A program made the translations under genes and the position numbers. From contig OX422216.1 in the NCBI GenBank assembly GCA_949130495.1, forward strand, positions 367,126,605 to 367,190,604: a stretch of 64,000 bases of DNA, read 5' to 3'. The notes below the pieces were generated by a model. The model saw nothing but the letters and a program-made list of their open reading frames with translations, had not been told where the DNA came from and did not search any database. This DNA comes from Sambucus nigra (taxonomy: Eukaryota > Streptophyta > Magnoliopsida > Dipsacales > Adoxaceae). Shown here piece by piece: positions 51,126 to 60,412 of this stretch. Position 1 is the stretch's first letter. Every line of letters starts with the position of its first letter.

Positions 51126-51299
51126 ATGATTCGGCCCTTGGGCAAATCGATTTGCATAGGGTCAGCTTACAGGTCTGTTTGGACCGAATCGATTCGGCCA
51201 ATCCGAATCGATTCGGTAGGTTGCAGAGTCCCAGGTTCTCTTGTCCAAACCAATTCTCTTTTTAGGCGAATCGATTCTGCCCTTGGGCGAATTGATTCA
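51126..51299. repeat. Cluster of CCGAATCGATTCGG palindromes in the LTR
   Basis: Perfect 14-bp palindromes CCGAATCGATTCGG at 51184-51197 and 51203-51216, with diverged copies (AAATGATTCGG, CAAATCGATTTG, GGCGAATCGATTCTG, GGCGAATTGATTC) spread from 51126 to 51299. Offset from the LTR start is 0.85-1.03 kb. Confidence 0.95.
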
Positions 51300-52295
51300 T
51301 TTTCCTGCTGTTTTTTAGTAAATTTTATGACTCAATTTCAATTCATTTTCTTTAAGTCTAGGGCCTAGGAACATTTTTGTATGAAGTAAAATTAGAGTCC
51401 TAGAGTGTGAGATGAGTTAGTTAATCACCCAACATTAGTAATGGGTTATATGGGGAATTTTCTGGGGTTATGCCTATTGATGCTAGGGCAATCTTTTCTT
51501 CTAGTTGATTGTTATGAATCTAGGAGTCATAGTGTTATTTTTGGGAGACTTTAAAAGATCAATTGAGCTATATTTGTCTCGATGGTTTATATTATCACCC
51601 CAAAAGAATGTTGGGAGATTTCAGGAGCTCAATGGAGCTATGTTAATCTTGATGGTTCACAATAACACCGTAAACGAATGTTGGGAGAATAAATTGAAAG
51701 TTTGATCATTCCTTTGAGGTATGATAGTATTGGGGTTTTAAAGTAATACCCCAAAATGTTTGGAGATAATTAAGAGTTTATTTACTCCCTTGAGGTTGTA
51801 GTAACGATATAATTTATCGTATGGCTCCGGATAATAAGGTGAATTATTTACAATAATGTAAATGAGTATGGTTTCAAATAAAACGAAACATACATGTATA
51901 AATGGAAATGTTAATGATGATGGTAAATGATAATTTACTTAATCATAAATATGGTAAATGATAATTTACTCGATTTTTTAAAATGGTAAATAAAATGGTT
52001 AAAACACACCCTCTCTAAATGACATCATAAGGGAAGTTTGCGCGTGAGGTGAAGCCCCCTGGCTAATGAATGCAAGGTGGATATAGTCCTGGGCCATGTG
52101 AGCATTTGTGTTGTATATTGTTCTGCGATGGGTAGGTAATTCCGGGTGTGGTTATGACTACCCCGCAGGCACATGGCCGCTTCCCGACGTTTTGCGTTAT
52201 AGGTGCCCAAGTTGTCTTGATGATAGGCCCTGGAAAATGATGTTTATTTAAGGGCGCGCACAGTGGGGAAACCCGGACGGGCGGTCTTAGAATCG

Positions 52296-52296
<1 letters not shown>

Positions 52297-52338
<42 letters not shown>
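52297..52338. repeat. (TA)21 microsatellite inside the LTR
   Basis: A pure TA run following GGGCGGTCTTAGAATCG, in the part of the LTR where the LTR at 36829 also has a TA array. Confidence 0.97.
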
Positions 52339-52339
<1 letters not shown>

Positions 52340-52377
52340 CTATTCATAATCAAGTGGGACTTGATGTATTGAGATAT

Positions 52378-52515
52378 GCCATAAAGAGCATAATGAAGTG
52401 CCACAAAGAGCGCATTGAAATTCCACAAAGAGCATTTGCAAATGACTATTTTCCTGATAAGGAAAGGATTTTTACAAACTGTAAAAGTGAGATAAAAATG
52501 CCATAAAGAGCATAA
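52378..52515. repeat. Short tandem repeat with GCCA(T/C)AAAGAGC core
   Basis: GCCATAAAGAGCAT (52378), GCCACAAAGAGCGCAT (52400), CCACAAAGAGCAT (about 52423) and GCCATAAAGAGCAT (about 52500); the first three are spaced about 22 bp apart. Confidence 0.8.
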
Positions 52516-53289
52516 GATTGGGATTATATATATATTTCCTGTTAAGGAAAAGATATATCAGATAATTGGTGTATATGACGAAAGTTTTAGATTAATGTTA
52601 CTCATTTTATTTTCCTGCTTAGCTTATTTTTTAAATTGTGTAGGTAGATTCTTATTTCTCTTTCATCATGATTATCATTCATAACTGTCATACTTTTTAT
52701 TCATCTGGTAATCATATAGAACCGGGCCCTGACCCGTTCATATTTCTTGTTGTGCTTGCATCTTTTATCCGCTCAGGCACTTCGCCGCAAGGATGCCTGA
52801 TCTGACTTCCTATCCCGGTGTCTTTAGTGAGCCGTGATGCTATGCGGGTATTACGGGACATATTGAAATAGACGTCGTCATCCTTGCACTCTGAAAAAGA
52901 TCGGGTGTTTTTACTCGGGCGAGAGGCCCAAGCTTTTGTAATTGATTAATGTAATGTATTATGTAATTACTTGAATTTGCTTAATACTATTGTATGAGTC
53001 TGTGACCGACATCATATTCGGTCCTCTATTGTACATTTGTGGGTATGTAATATAATTTCATCTGGATTTCCACCTTATTTTATTAGGTTGTTAAGTTGTT
53101 TTCTTTTATAAATTTTAAAAATCAAAATTTTTGGCAACTCATTTTTCTGAAACAAGGAGTGGTTATCCCATATACTTCTTATTTTGTTATGATGCTGAGA
53201 ATGATTCCATCCATGATTCTGTTATTTTGGAGTATCGGCCTGGCTACACCTTATTTCAGATGGAGAGTTGTCACAAAAGCTTAACTCTT

Positions 53290-53651
53290 AATTATTCCAA
53301 AATCAACTCAACGTGAAACATATACACTGCTCCTGCCTGTGAAAATATCTAAATTGCAAACGTCACTCCAATGACGATAGCTTCCATAATCATCCTCTCA
53401 ATTGTGGAGAACGCCTTCATCGACCATTGACTCTCAACGATTTTCATTCTCATGTTCCTCTGTACTTCAATTATCCTCGAGTATTTCTAATGCTCACACG
53501 ATAATGAATAATATCTATAGACGCATTATCGTGACACCAGAGTATAGAAGCCTATGACAGGCTCCAACCACATCAAAGAATGATCAATAGAAAACAAAAC
53601 GGATGCAATACAAATACTAAAGACAGTAAAACCTGGATGCTTTGGTACAAC
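53290..53651. other. Non-coding spacer, nothing recognised
   Basis: Mixed-composition sequence without repeats or coding similarity between two LTR-derived blocks. The last bases before 53652 (ACAAC) could be a target duplication for the next LTR. Confidence 0.35.
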
Positions 53652-53757
53652 TGTAACACCCCCTATTTTTTGCACCCTGTCAATTAGGATAATACATCGA
53701 AAATAAGGGGGTGCTAAATAATTTATATCATTTCTAGCAACAACATAAATAAAAATG
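53652..53757 (+). mobile_element. First 106 bp of another LTR, interrupted by a copia element
   Basis: TGTAACACCCCCTATTTTTT is a typical gypsy LTR start in plants. The homology between the two copia LTRs begins only at 53758, so these 106 bases belong to an older LTR that the copia element entered. The rest of this older LTR should resume past the copia 3' end (after about 62.07 kb) but was not recognised. Confidence 0.5.
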
Positions 53758-54029
53758 TGTAAGAGTAATATTTATAATTGCTCATTTTTTTGCCTTATAT
53801 CGTTACAACGCACTACACCTTCATGAATATTCTTAAGTATTTGAAGAGAACAATCATTGGTGACATTTGCAAAGATTGAAGATCATTCGTCATAATTTTA
53901 CATGAGAAGAGTTATAAGGTGGTTTGGTAAAACTTAAAGTATCCAGGGGTCATTTTTGAAAGAGTTTACTTTTAAATTTTCAAAATTTTTATAAAATAAT
54001 TTTAAAAGATTTTGAAAAAATTTCCAGTT

Positions 54030-54200
54030 TGTTAGAACGACTTGTCATGTTGTTCGAACGAGATACCGTTGGTCATTAGAACGAAGTTCCAACATTTGAA
54101 CGAGATATGAAGAATCACTTTTTTGGTTAGCTCTGGAATTTAGTTCGAAGTATCATTGGAAGCTGTTCGAACGAGATCAGGTGCGTCGTTCGAACGAGTA
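54030..54200. repeat. Palindrome cluster TCGTTCGAACGA in the copia LTR
   Basis: Perfect TCGTTCGAACGA at 54186-54197. TGTTCGAACGAGAT is at 54051-54064 and CTGTTCGAACGAGATC at 54163-54178, with looser copies (GTTAGAACGA, CATTAGAACGAAG, CATTTGAACGAGAT) between them. It ends about 75 bp before a TATA box. Confidence 0.9.
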
Positions 54201-54275
54201 CATGAGATTTTATTTTATTTTTTATCTAAAATTAAATGCAATCTTTTATCACTATCTTCCCGTCAAAACTTTTCC

Positions 54276-54283
54276 TATAAAAA
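54276..54283 (+). promoter_or_regulatory. TATA box of the copia LTR
   Basis: TATAAAAA in the expected U3 position, 80 bp after the last palindrome. Transcription would start some 30 bp downstream. Confidence 0.6.
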
Positions 54284-54849
54284 GAAATGTGGGGATGCAT
54301 TAATTTGGAAGCCTTTTTAGAGTTTTAATTTTGATCTAACTCTATAATTTTTTGGTTAAAATCCTTGGATATTTTAGGATCATGTTTCCATACCAATAAG
54401 AACACAATCCATAGTTTTAAACCCTTGGAGATATGTTTCTCTAGTGTTGATTTATAGAATTGAGACCCTAGGGATGAAGAAAGAGGAAATTTCGTATTTG
54501 AAAGGCTGATCGGTGGATACCGAGGTAAGATCTGCTTCCTGTGGGTGGTATTGGACTGCATCATTTGATGTTAATGATTTAAAGATACCAGTGCATTATA
54601 CTAAGTGGATCTTTAAATAGTTTGTAAGTCATTACATATCTGTCTTACGTTAAATAGTGTCGAATATAAGCTTTGCCCGAAAGGAATTTTTTATTTATTT
54701 TCTTCTTCTCCTGTTTGGTTTGGAAATTGGCTTCACTTTATCTTTCATTCTCACTAATGTTTAATCAAGATAAAATTTAGTAAAAAATGGATCTTTGTGT
54801 GTTTAGCCTAAAATACAAGTAAATCCATATAACCCATGCGTTCTGAAAC

Positions 54850-54861
54850 TGGTATGAGAGA
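54850..54861 (+). promoter_or_regulatory. Primer-binding site (initiator Met tRNA type)
   Basis: TGGTATGAGAGA follows GTTCTGAAAC and is two bases away from TGGTATCAGAGC. Confidence 0.7.
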
Positions 54862-54921
54862 AGGAACACTAATTTATTATGTGATATTTATTTTGAGATT
54901 ATATAGATAATTTGTATAATA

Positions 54922-56540
54922 GGCTACCGGTTTTTATTGGGTCTAATTATGCATATTGGAAAGATTGAATGAGATCGGATATAAAAGTGATTGATAAATG
55001 AGTCTTGATTGTTTGCGAAAAAGGGTGGACACCACCCATTGTGACTGATGATAATGTCATAAGTCTTAAACTTGTCAATGCTTGGACAAAATATATTTTA
55101 AATGGAGTAGTTTTAACTCCCGTGACTTGGGTGCGATTTTTGGTGCAGTCACTCCAAACGAATTTCGTCGGATTATGATGTGTACCACATCTAAGAATGC
55201 ATGGGATACTTTCCATCTTAATCATGGGAATACCAATGTTGTGAAAGATTCAAAGCTTCAAAATCTCACCACATAATTGGAGACCATACACATGAATGAG
55301 TGTGAAACTTTTGATGAATTATATGCACAATTGTCGAAGATTGTGAATTCATGTTATAATTTAGGCGAGATAATTCCTAAGACGAGGGTGGTTAAAAAGA
55401 TTTTGAGATCTCTTGCATCCCGTTTTATCCCTAATGTCACGATCATTAATTCTTTGGGAATTTTAGATATTCTTAGGTTAGAAGAACTCGTAGGAGACGT
55501 TCAAACTTATGAAATCATAATGTTGCCTAAATCAAAAGAAAAAGGAAATAGGGATTGCTTTGAAAGCCCAGTCTTAAGAGAGAGGAAAATATTTTTTATT
55601 TTGAGTCTGAGTTTGATTGTGAGATTGATGATCTTTCCTTATTTGCAAAGTTTTTAAAAAAAATTCTCAAATTTAACAAAGAAAATATGGGTTTTGAGAA
55701 AATTAAAAATGTCAATGAGGGTAAATTTTTTTGTGATAATGATCAAATCAGATGTTTTGAATGTGAGGAAAAAGGATACAAAGCCCATGAGTGTCCCACT
55801 AGGATAAATAGATAGGGTAAAGACATGGCTAACAACAAATCCACTCTTAGCGATAGTGACATCAAGTTAGTTGATTTTGGGGATGAATTACCATATAAAC
55901 TAAATTTTGGGCATTCATGGCTAGTCATGTTAGTATAATTAGTTTGTCCCATGCCACTGAGGACATTTCTAAACGTGATAGCCAAGTTAGAGTGATGAGG
56001 AGAATTTGAGTGTGGGAGAAGTTAGAATTCAACAGACCTACGATGAACTTTACAAAGAGTCTTTGAGAAATAAAAAGTAAAATACAAGTTTGACTCTTAG
56101 AGTATTTTTTATAGAGAAGGAGGTGAACGTTTTGAGAGAGTGTGAGGCGTTGACTCAACTCGATAAGTTAAACGTTTCTTCATGTGAGCAATTGATTGTG
56201 GTTGTTAGGTAAAAGACCGATTTGAACAACATTATGTCTAGTCTTACAAGAGATCTTTAAGCTTAATTAAAGACTCGTGAGAAACATGTATCCCGTGTAT
56301 ACCAACTCAAGAAAGATATCGAATATGTCCCTGAGGTCAAGGTCACTGTAGATGACACATCTAAGATGATTTTAAAGATGCTCCTCGGTACCATATTAGG
56401 TTTTAACGAGAGTCAAGGGACAGGTTATGGTGGTGCATCCAAATCCAATGATGCTCCCGAATCAGTTCTCGAATTTACGATGGATATTTATGGGACTTTA
56501 CCTAACCCACCAAGTAAACCTAACCCACTAAAGGTGTAAG
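54922..56540 (+). pseudogene. SIRE-like copia gag with zinc knuckle
   Basis: It starts with FIGSNYAYWKD (family FDGTNYxYWKxRM), then DIKVIDE, VTDDNVISLK and a block SKLQNLTT. The 126-codon frame from 55277 carries NECETFDELYAQLSKIVNSC, LGEIIPKTRVVKKILRSLA and EELVGDVQTYEI; this is the UBN2 / retrotransposon gag domain of copia elements. A knuckle RCFECEEKGYKAHECP follows at about 55752-55797 with Tyr in place of His. A Lys/Glu-rich linker leads to KMLLGTILGF and GTGYGG (about 56375-56435), the SIRE gag tail. Stops (for example at 55274) and frameshifts inactivate it. It would have formed the particle that holds the element RNA. Confidence 0.85.
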
Positions 56541-56880
56541 GACATAATTTTATAAATGTCCGGGGTAGAATCTAGGAATTTTCTATTTTTCCTATATCAC
56601 AATATGTATGTCTGATACCGCTACATTCAGCACACCAACACGATCATTCACGATGACCTTGATCCGAATCCATGCATCCATCATCTTCACACGTGCATCA
56701 TGCTAAATGAGATGTGCTTCTCATCTATTCACACTACTCCACTTCGTATTATTGGTAAAATGATTTATTGGAGTTGTTTTTATTTGCATAATATTTGGGA
56801 TTTTTTTAGAAAATATTTTTTGAAGTTTGATTCGTTTTTAACAAAAAGGAGAAAATTTTCTAAGTGTAGAAGCGGACTGA

Positions 56881-57017
56881 CCTCGGTCGACGAGCTCGTT
56901 CAAATGACATCGCACTGTCGTTTGAGCGACATAGGCATGTTGCGCAATCTCGTTCGAGCGACATGTGTCCTTCGTTCGAGTAACATGTCTATGTCGCGCG
57001 ATCTCGTTTCAGCGATG
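56881..57017. repeat. Cluster of TCGTTCGAGCGACAT repeats
   Basis: CTCGTTCAAATGACAT, TCGTTTGAGCGACAT, CTCGTTCGAGCGACATGTG, TTCGTTCGAGTAACATGT and CTCGTTTCAGCGATG follow one another every 20-35 bp. The unit is near-palindromic (CGTTCGAGCG) and one base from the TCGTTCGAACGA of other clusters. The last copy ends about 20 bp before a TATA box. Confidence 0.85.
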
Positions 57018-57035
57018 CCACCGCCTCGATTTTTG

Positions 57036-57043
57036 TATAAATA
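57036..57043 (+). promoter_or_regulatory. TATA box next to the palindrome cluster
   Basis: TATAAATA in a T-rich context. With the repeat cluster just upstream it looks like the core promoter of an LTR. Confidence 0.5.
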
Positions 57044-58174
57044 TCTGGGTTCGTTCTACACATTTTCCAAGTCTTTTTCGCACACGATTTTTGCATTTTA
57101 CAGCCAAAAAAATAGACTTAATGTTTTAATGTTTTATACTTTCTTTATTCACATAAACACTCCCATACATGCATGTGAATCCTTAAACCTTCAAGAGGAT
57201 CGTTTTTACTCACCTGGAGTATCTTGTGGAGAAGCCGTTTCTCTTCTTCATTTCTGCCCTCCTGGAAGGGAAAATTCCAGCCGATGACATCGGAACCAAC
57301 ACCTGAGGGTATTTCATATGTCACTCTTGTTTTCATTGTAATTCGTGTAAACCGTTCTTTACAAATTACAGTGAAAATAAAAGGTTTTGCCCCTTTGGGG
57401 GAACTTTCTTCATTTGTGTGTTTTGTTTGTGATTGACTGTTCTTGCATGATCATATTTTCTTCAATCACACGTAGATGCATGTTTTAGGATTTAATTGAA
57501 AAACTAAGTTTAATTAAATAATTTCTTTGTTTGAAAAAAAATGCACTCTTCAAAAGAGAGCTCGACCTAGAAGGTTTGATTAAGGTAGACCCAAACATGT
57601 CCGTGTTTGTTCCCATTGAAAATAAAGAGGTCACCTTAGGGAGTTTTTCTTTAAGTTAGGGAGAGTTTCTCACATGTGTGCTCCCCGACATGCCCCCACA
57701 CGTGTTAATCTACATGCTTCCACACATGATCATAGAGATTTTCATAGTTTTGGAGAACAAATAGATTTTTCAGTCAAAACATCTCAAAGTTTAATCAAGT
57801 AACCTTAAAGGATATATACTCCTTCTAAGAACTCCTTTCGAATTAATGATTGAGGTTATGACTTTTATCTAGTGTAGGGTGTTTGTCATGTTCATATCAT
57901 TTCTACCTATTGCTAGATTGTATTTCTATGCTTATATATGCTATTATTTGAAAAATCCAAAAAGATTTTTAATTTTTAAGAAAAAGTTTGAAAAATTCCA
58001 AAAATATTTTTTTATAAAATTTTTGAAAAAGATAAAAAGATTTGTATTTTCATTTTTCACCATATATTAATGTGAATTTAAGATGTTTGAATCACAACTA
58101 CATTCCGTCCATTCAACTGACTTTCCCTTGATGTTTTGATACACGACTTCATTTTTTTAGTGTGCTTAATAATG

Positions 58175-58475
58175 TGTAAAAGATTTCAAAACTCAAAACT
58201 CAGTTATGAATCTGTAACTCTTCTTATCAATTTACTCAAGGATTTCAGTATATTTATACTGCTTACAACTGTCAACCTTTCTAACTTACATGAGAAATAA
58301 AAGAACCCACTAGTTGTTACAATGTGCATGAGAAATATAAGGAACTAGCAATAACCAAACTAGTTGTTACAATGAGAAATAAACAGAAACAAACTAACTC
58401 CCTTTGAATTATTCTTCCTGAGTTTCTTGCATGTAGGTTTGGACTATATTGCATGCATGCGTTTGTTTTCTAACA
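58175..58475 (-). repeat. 3' LTR of the minus-strand copia derivative
   Basis: On the plus strand it begins TGTAAAAGATTTC and ends GTTTTCTAACA. It is highly similar to 60115-60407 throughout, for example GGTTTGGA(C/T)TATATTGCATGC near the right end. Confidence 0.88.
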
Positions 58476-58699
58476 TTCACCCTCAAACTAAGGGTGTGTG
58501 GAAGACAAACACTAAGCTTGAACCATAAATTTTGAAATTTCAAAGAAATTGATGATATATGCGACTGACTTTTTGAAACGCATATCTCTAATAACCACAA
58601 GCAAGTATATGGTCATTTTCTTCCATAATAAATGGGTATGTAGTAGACTTAGTGTTTAGATGCTAACATTTCCTCAATATTCTCAATACCCCCCTTAAG

Positions 58700-58930
58700 C
58701 TAGGAGCTTGATCAAAATTTATTAAGAGGTGTGGGCGAAGAGCACACACCGATCTTGAACAATAGATTTTGAAAATATTGAGTTGACAAAGGTTTGGTTA
58801 CGAGTGAGATCGAACCGAATGAAGATCTCTACGATCACCAAAAACCTTGAGAATAAATAAAACCCATTGATTTTTTCCACGGTAGACGCACAGGCATGAT
58901 ACTCAACTTCATAAAAAAATAATAAGCTCT
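58700..58930 (-). pseudogene. Copia RNase H / polyprotein C-terminus fragment
   Basis: On the minus strand EVEYHACASTVEKINGF (from about 58920) matches the conserved copia RNase H stretch (AEYxAxAS). SIFSKSIVQDR, read about 90 bases later, resembles the IFTKxL segment near the end of pol. The middle of RNase H is missing. A purine-rich AGCTTAAGGGGGGTATTG (about 58699-58682) and a TGTTAG (about 58664) look like a second, older copia 3' junction. Confidence 0.5.
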
Positions 58931-59100
58931 CTTAGACCGTAATGAGCTTGATCAAAATTGATTTAGAAGCTTAATTATCGGTTTTGGCTGGACCCACCTG
59001 TAATGGGCCTTTTGGGCCAAAATGAGCTTGATCACAATGGATTCAAAGGCTCTATGCTTCTTGGGCTTGATCACGATGGATTCAGGGGCCTATATTCAAT
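58930..59100. repeat. Short imperfect repeats with GAGCTTGATCA core
   Basis: Copies are at about 58946 (GAGCTTGATCAAAATTGATT), 59023 (GAGCTTGATCACAATGGATT) and 59066 (GGGCTTGATCACGATGGATT); GGGCC words separate them. Confidence 0.7.
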
Positions 59101-60100
59101 CTGGCTTAAATTCCCACTAATATGTTTTTTAACTACTTAATGAACAATTAAAGAAATTTAGCATTCCCTAACAATAAGACGAGGGAGGGAAAAAAATTGT
59201 TAAGCTTTACATGGCCTTCATCATCCCATGTATTATTTTGCAACTTATATCAGATACCCAGTTTATAATAGCCCACCATAAATTAATATATCTATAAGAA
59301 CAAGCTAAATATATTAGAAGATGTTGAAAACAATGAAAAAAATTGATTGAATATGGATGAATGGAAAGTTTTTGTTAATTAAAGGCGATAAAACCATTTT
59401 TTGGGTGATGAAGTACTGAGAGAAACTTTTCAATCTTTGATTTGCATACTTTTGTAATAAAATTTGATGATAATCCAATGCTGAAAAAATTTAACAAGTT
59501 GGTTGTTGCCCATATCCTCAGGGAGACCAGTTCACTCTATTGTGATTTTGAAATTTAAAATCTTTGGAAACCAACTTATAAACCTTTATGGTAACAAATC
59601 CAGTCTTTCATAAAGTGCCATTCTCACTGAGGAGTTGGGGCCATATGTTATGAAGTTAAAAAGGCTCACGAGTGCAGCCATCCCAACATCAAGAAATGAA
59701 AGGCAAAAGATTGTATGGCCTGGTTCAATACAGTTATGCATATGATAACTCGGGCTAAAATCCCACGATCCTATAAGAATGAGTGGATAGTAACCCCACC
59801 TATTTAAAATCCTTAATGTGGACCGTGAGTATGGAACAAAGTCTGTGTAATTGGGTTAGGCGGGATGCCCCCTGAGGAAGTTAGGGTTTTAGGGCACCAC
59901 TCGCCTTGACGCATATTAACGTGGGATCACTGAAATTTTATTGGACTAAAACCAACTCTCATGGACAACAAATACGATTACGGAGGCAATGTCATCGACC
60001 TTGATCGTGTTTTTCATAGCAATGAATGGTGGTTATCGCCGCCCAAGAAACGGTATACCGTTGTGGACTATTAGGATCAATATTACTCGCTAGAGCTTTA
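59100..60100 (-). other. Interior of the minus-strand copia derivative, nothing recognised
   Basis: No gag, integrase or RT motif was found on the minus strand in this kilobase, although gag should lie next to the primer site at 60114. It may be a captured or rearranged sequence. Confidence 0.4.
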
Positions 60101-60114
60101 CCGCTTAGATACCA

Positions 60115-60407
60115 TAAAAGATTTCAAAACTCAGTTATGAATTTGTAACTTTGCTTATAAATTTACTCAAGGATGGCAGTATATTTATACTACTTACAAT
60201 TTTTAACCTTACTAACTTATATGAGAAATAAAAGGAACCCACTAGCTGTTACAACGTGCATGAGAAATATAATGAACTAACAGTAACCAAACTTCTTGTT
60301 ACAATGATAAATAAACGGAAACAAACTAACTCCCTTTGAATCGTTCTTCCTGACTTTATTGCATGTAGGTTTGGATTATATTGCATGCATGTGTTTGTTT
60401 TTTAACA
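60115..60407 (-). repeat. 5' LTR of the minus-strand copia derivative
   Basis: Collinear with 58175-58475. The 3' terminal base pair next to the primer site is altered (CAT in place of TGT on the plus strand). Confidence 0.85.
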
Positions 60408-60412
60408 ATACG

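Larger units (their letters stand above)
50272..53090 (+). mobile_element. Gypsy-type LTR of the solo-LTR kind, right end unresolved
   Basis: It starts TGTAACAACCCTCACTTTT after AATAG. Downstream it repeats the plan of the other solo LTRs: a GA-rich block (50750-50805), a palindrome cluster, GGAAGTTTGCGCGTGAGG (about 52033), a (TA)n array, and GCCCTGACCCGTTCATATT with GCACTTCGCCGCAAGGATG, matching the CATTTCCTTGCATA/CATC(C/A)G(T/C)AGGGA region of the others. A terminal ...TTACA with AATAG after it was not found, so the right border near 53.1-53.3 kb is a guess. No internal element sequence follows. Confidence 0.65.
53758..54849 (+). repeat. 5' LTR of the SIRE-like element
   Basis: It starts TGTAAGAGTAATATTTATAA and ends near GCGTTCTGAAAC, just before the primer site. 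It shares with the other copy TGCACC/TACACCTTCATGA, CTTAAAGTATCCAGGGGTC, the GTTGATCGGTGGATACCGAGG-like block (at 54505) and the following 250 bp. A segment of roughly 480 bp (about 53995-54475) containing the palindrome cluster and TATA box is absent from the right copy. Confidence 0.75.
56545..58170. other. Non-coding stretch, possibly part of another copia LTR
   Basis: It contains a palindrome cluster (56881-57017) followed by TATAAATA at 57036-57043 and transcript-like sequence, the plan of a copia U3/R region in plus orientation. LTR ends were not identified. An open frame of 195 codons from 56700 runs through the cluster but has no family resemblance. 57660-57740 has repeated CACATGTGTGCTCC / CACACGTG-like words. 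The rest, to 58170, is A/T-rich with nothing recognised. Confidence 0.4.
58175..60407 (-). mobile_element. Minus-strand copia deletion derivative with paired LTRs
   Basis: Two direct repeats of about 300 bp (58175-58475 and 60115-60407) read on the minus strand from TGTTAGAAAAC/TGTTAAAAAAC to ATCTTTTACA. On the minus strand a primer site (TGGTATCTAAGCGG, 60114-60101) follows the 5' LTR, and a purine tract (TTTGAGGGTGAA) precedes the 3' LTR. The interior is 1.64 kb, too short for gag-pol; only a piece of copia RNase H is recognisable. No target duplication is evident (TAATG on the left, ATACG on the right). Confidence 0.8.

Noticed and set aside
56700..57287. 195-codon open frame, the second longest in the window
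   Set aside because: It passes through the repeat cluster and the TATA box of a probable LTR and shows no recognisable domain. Its length is helped by the GC-richer repeats.
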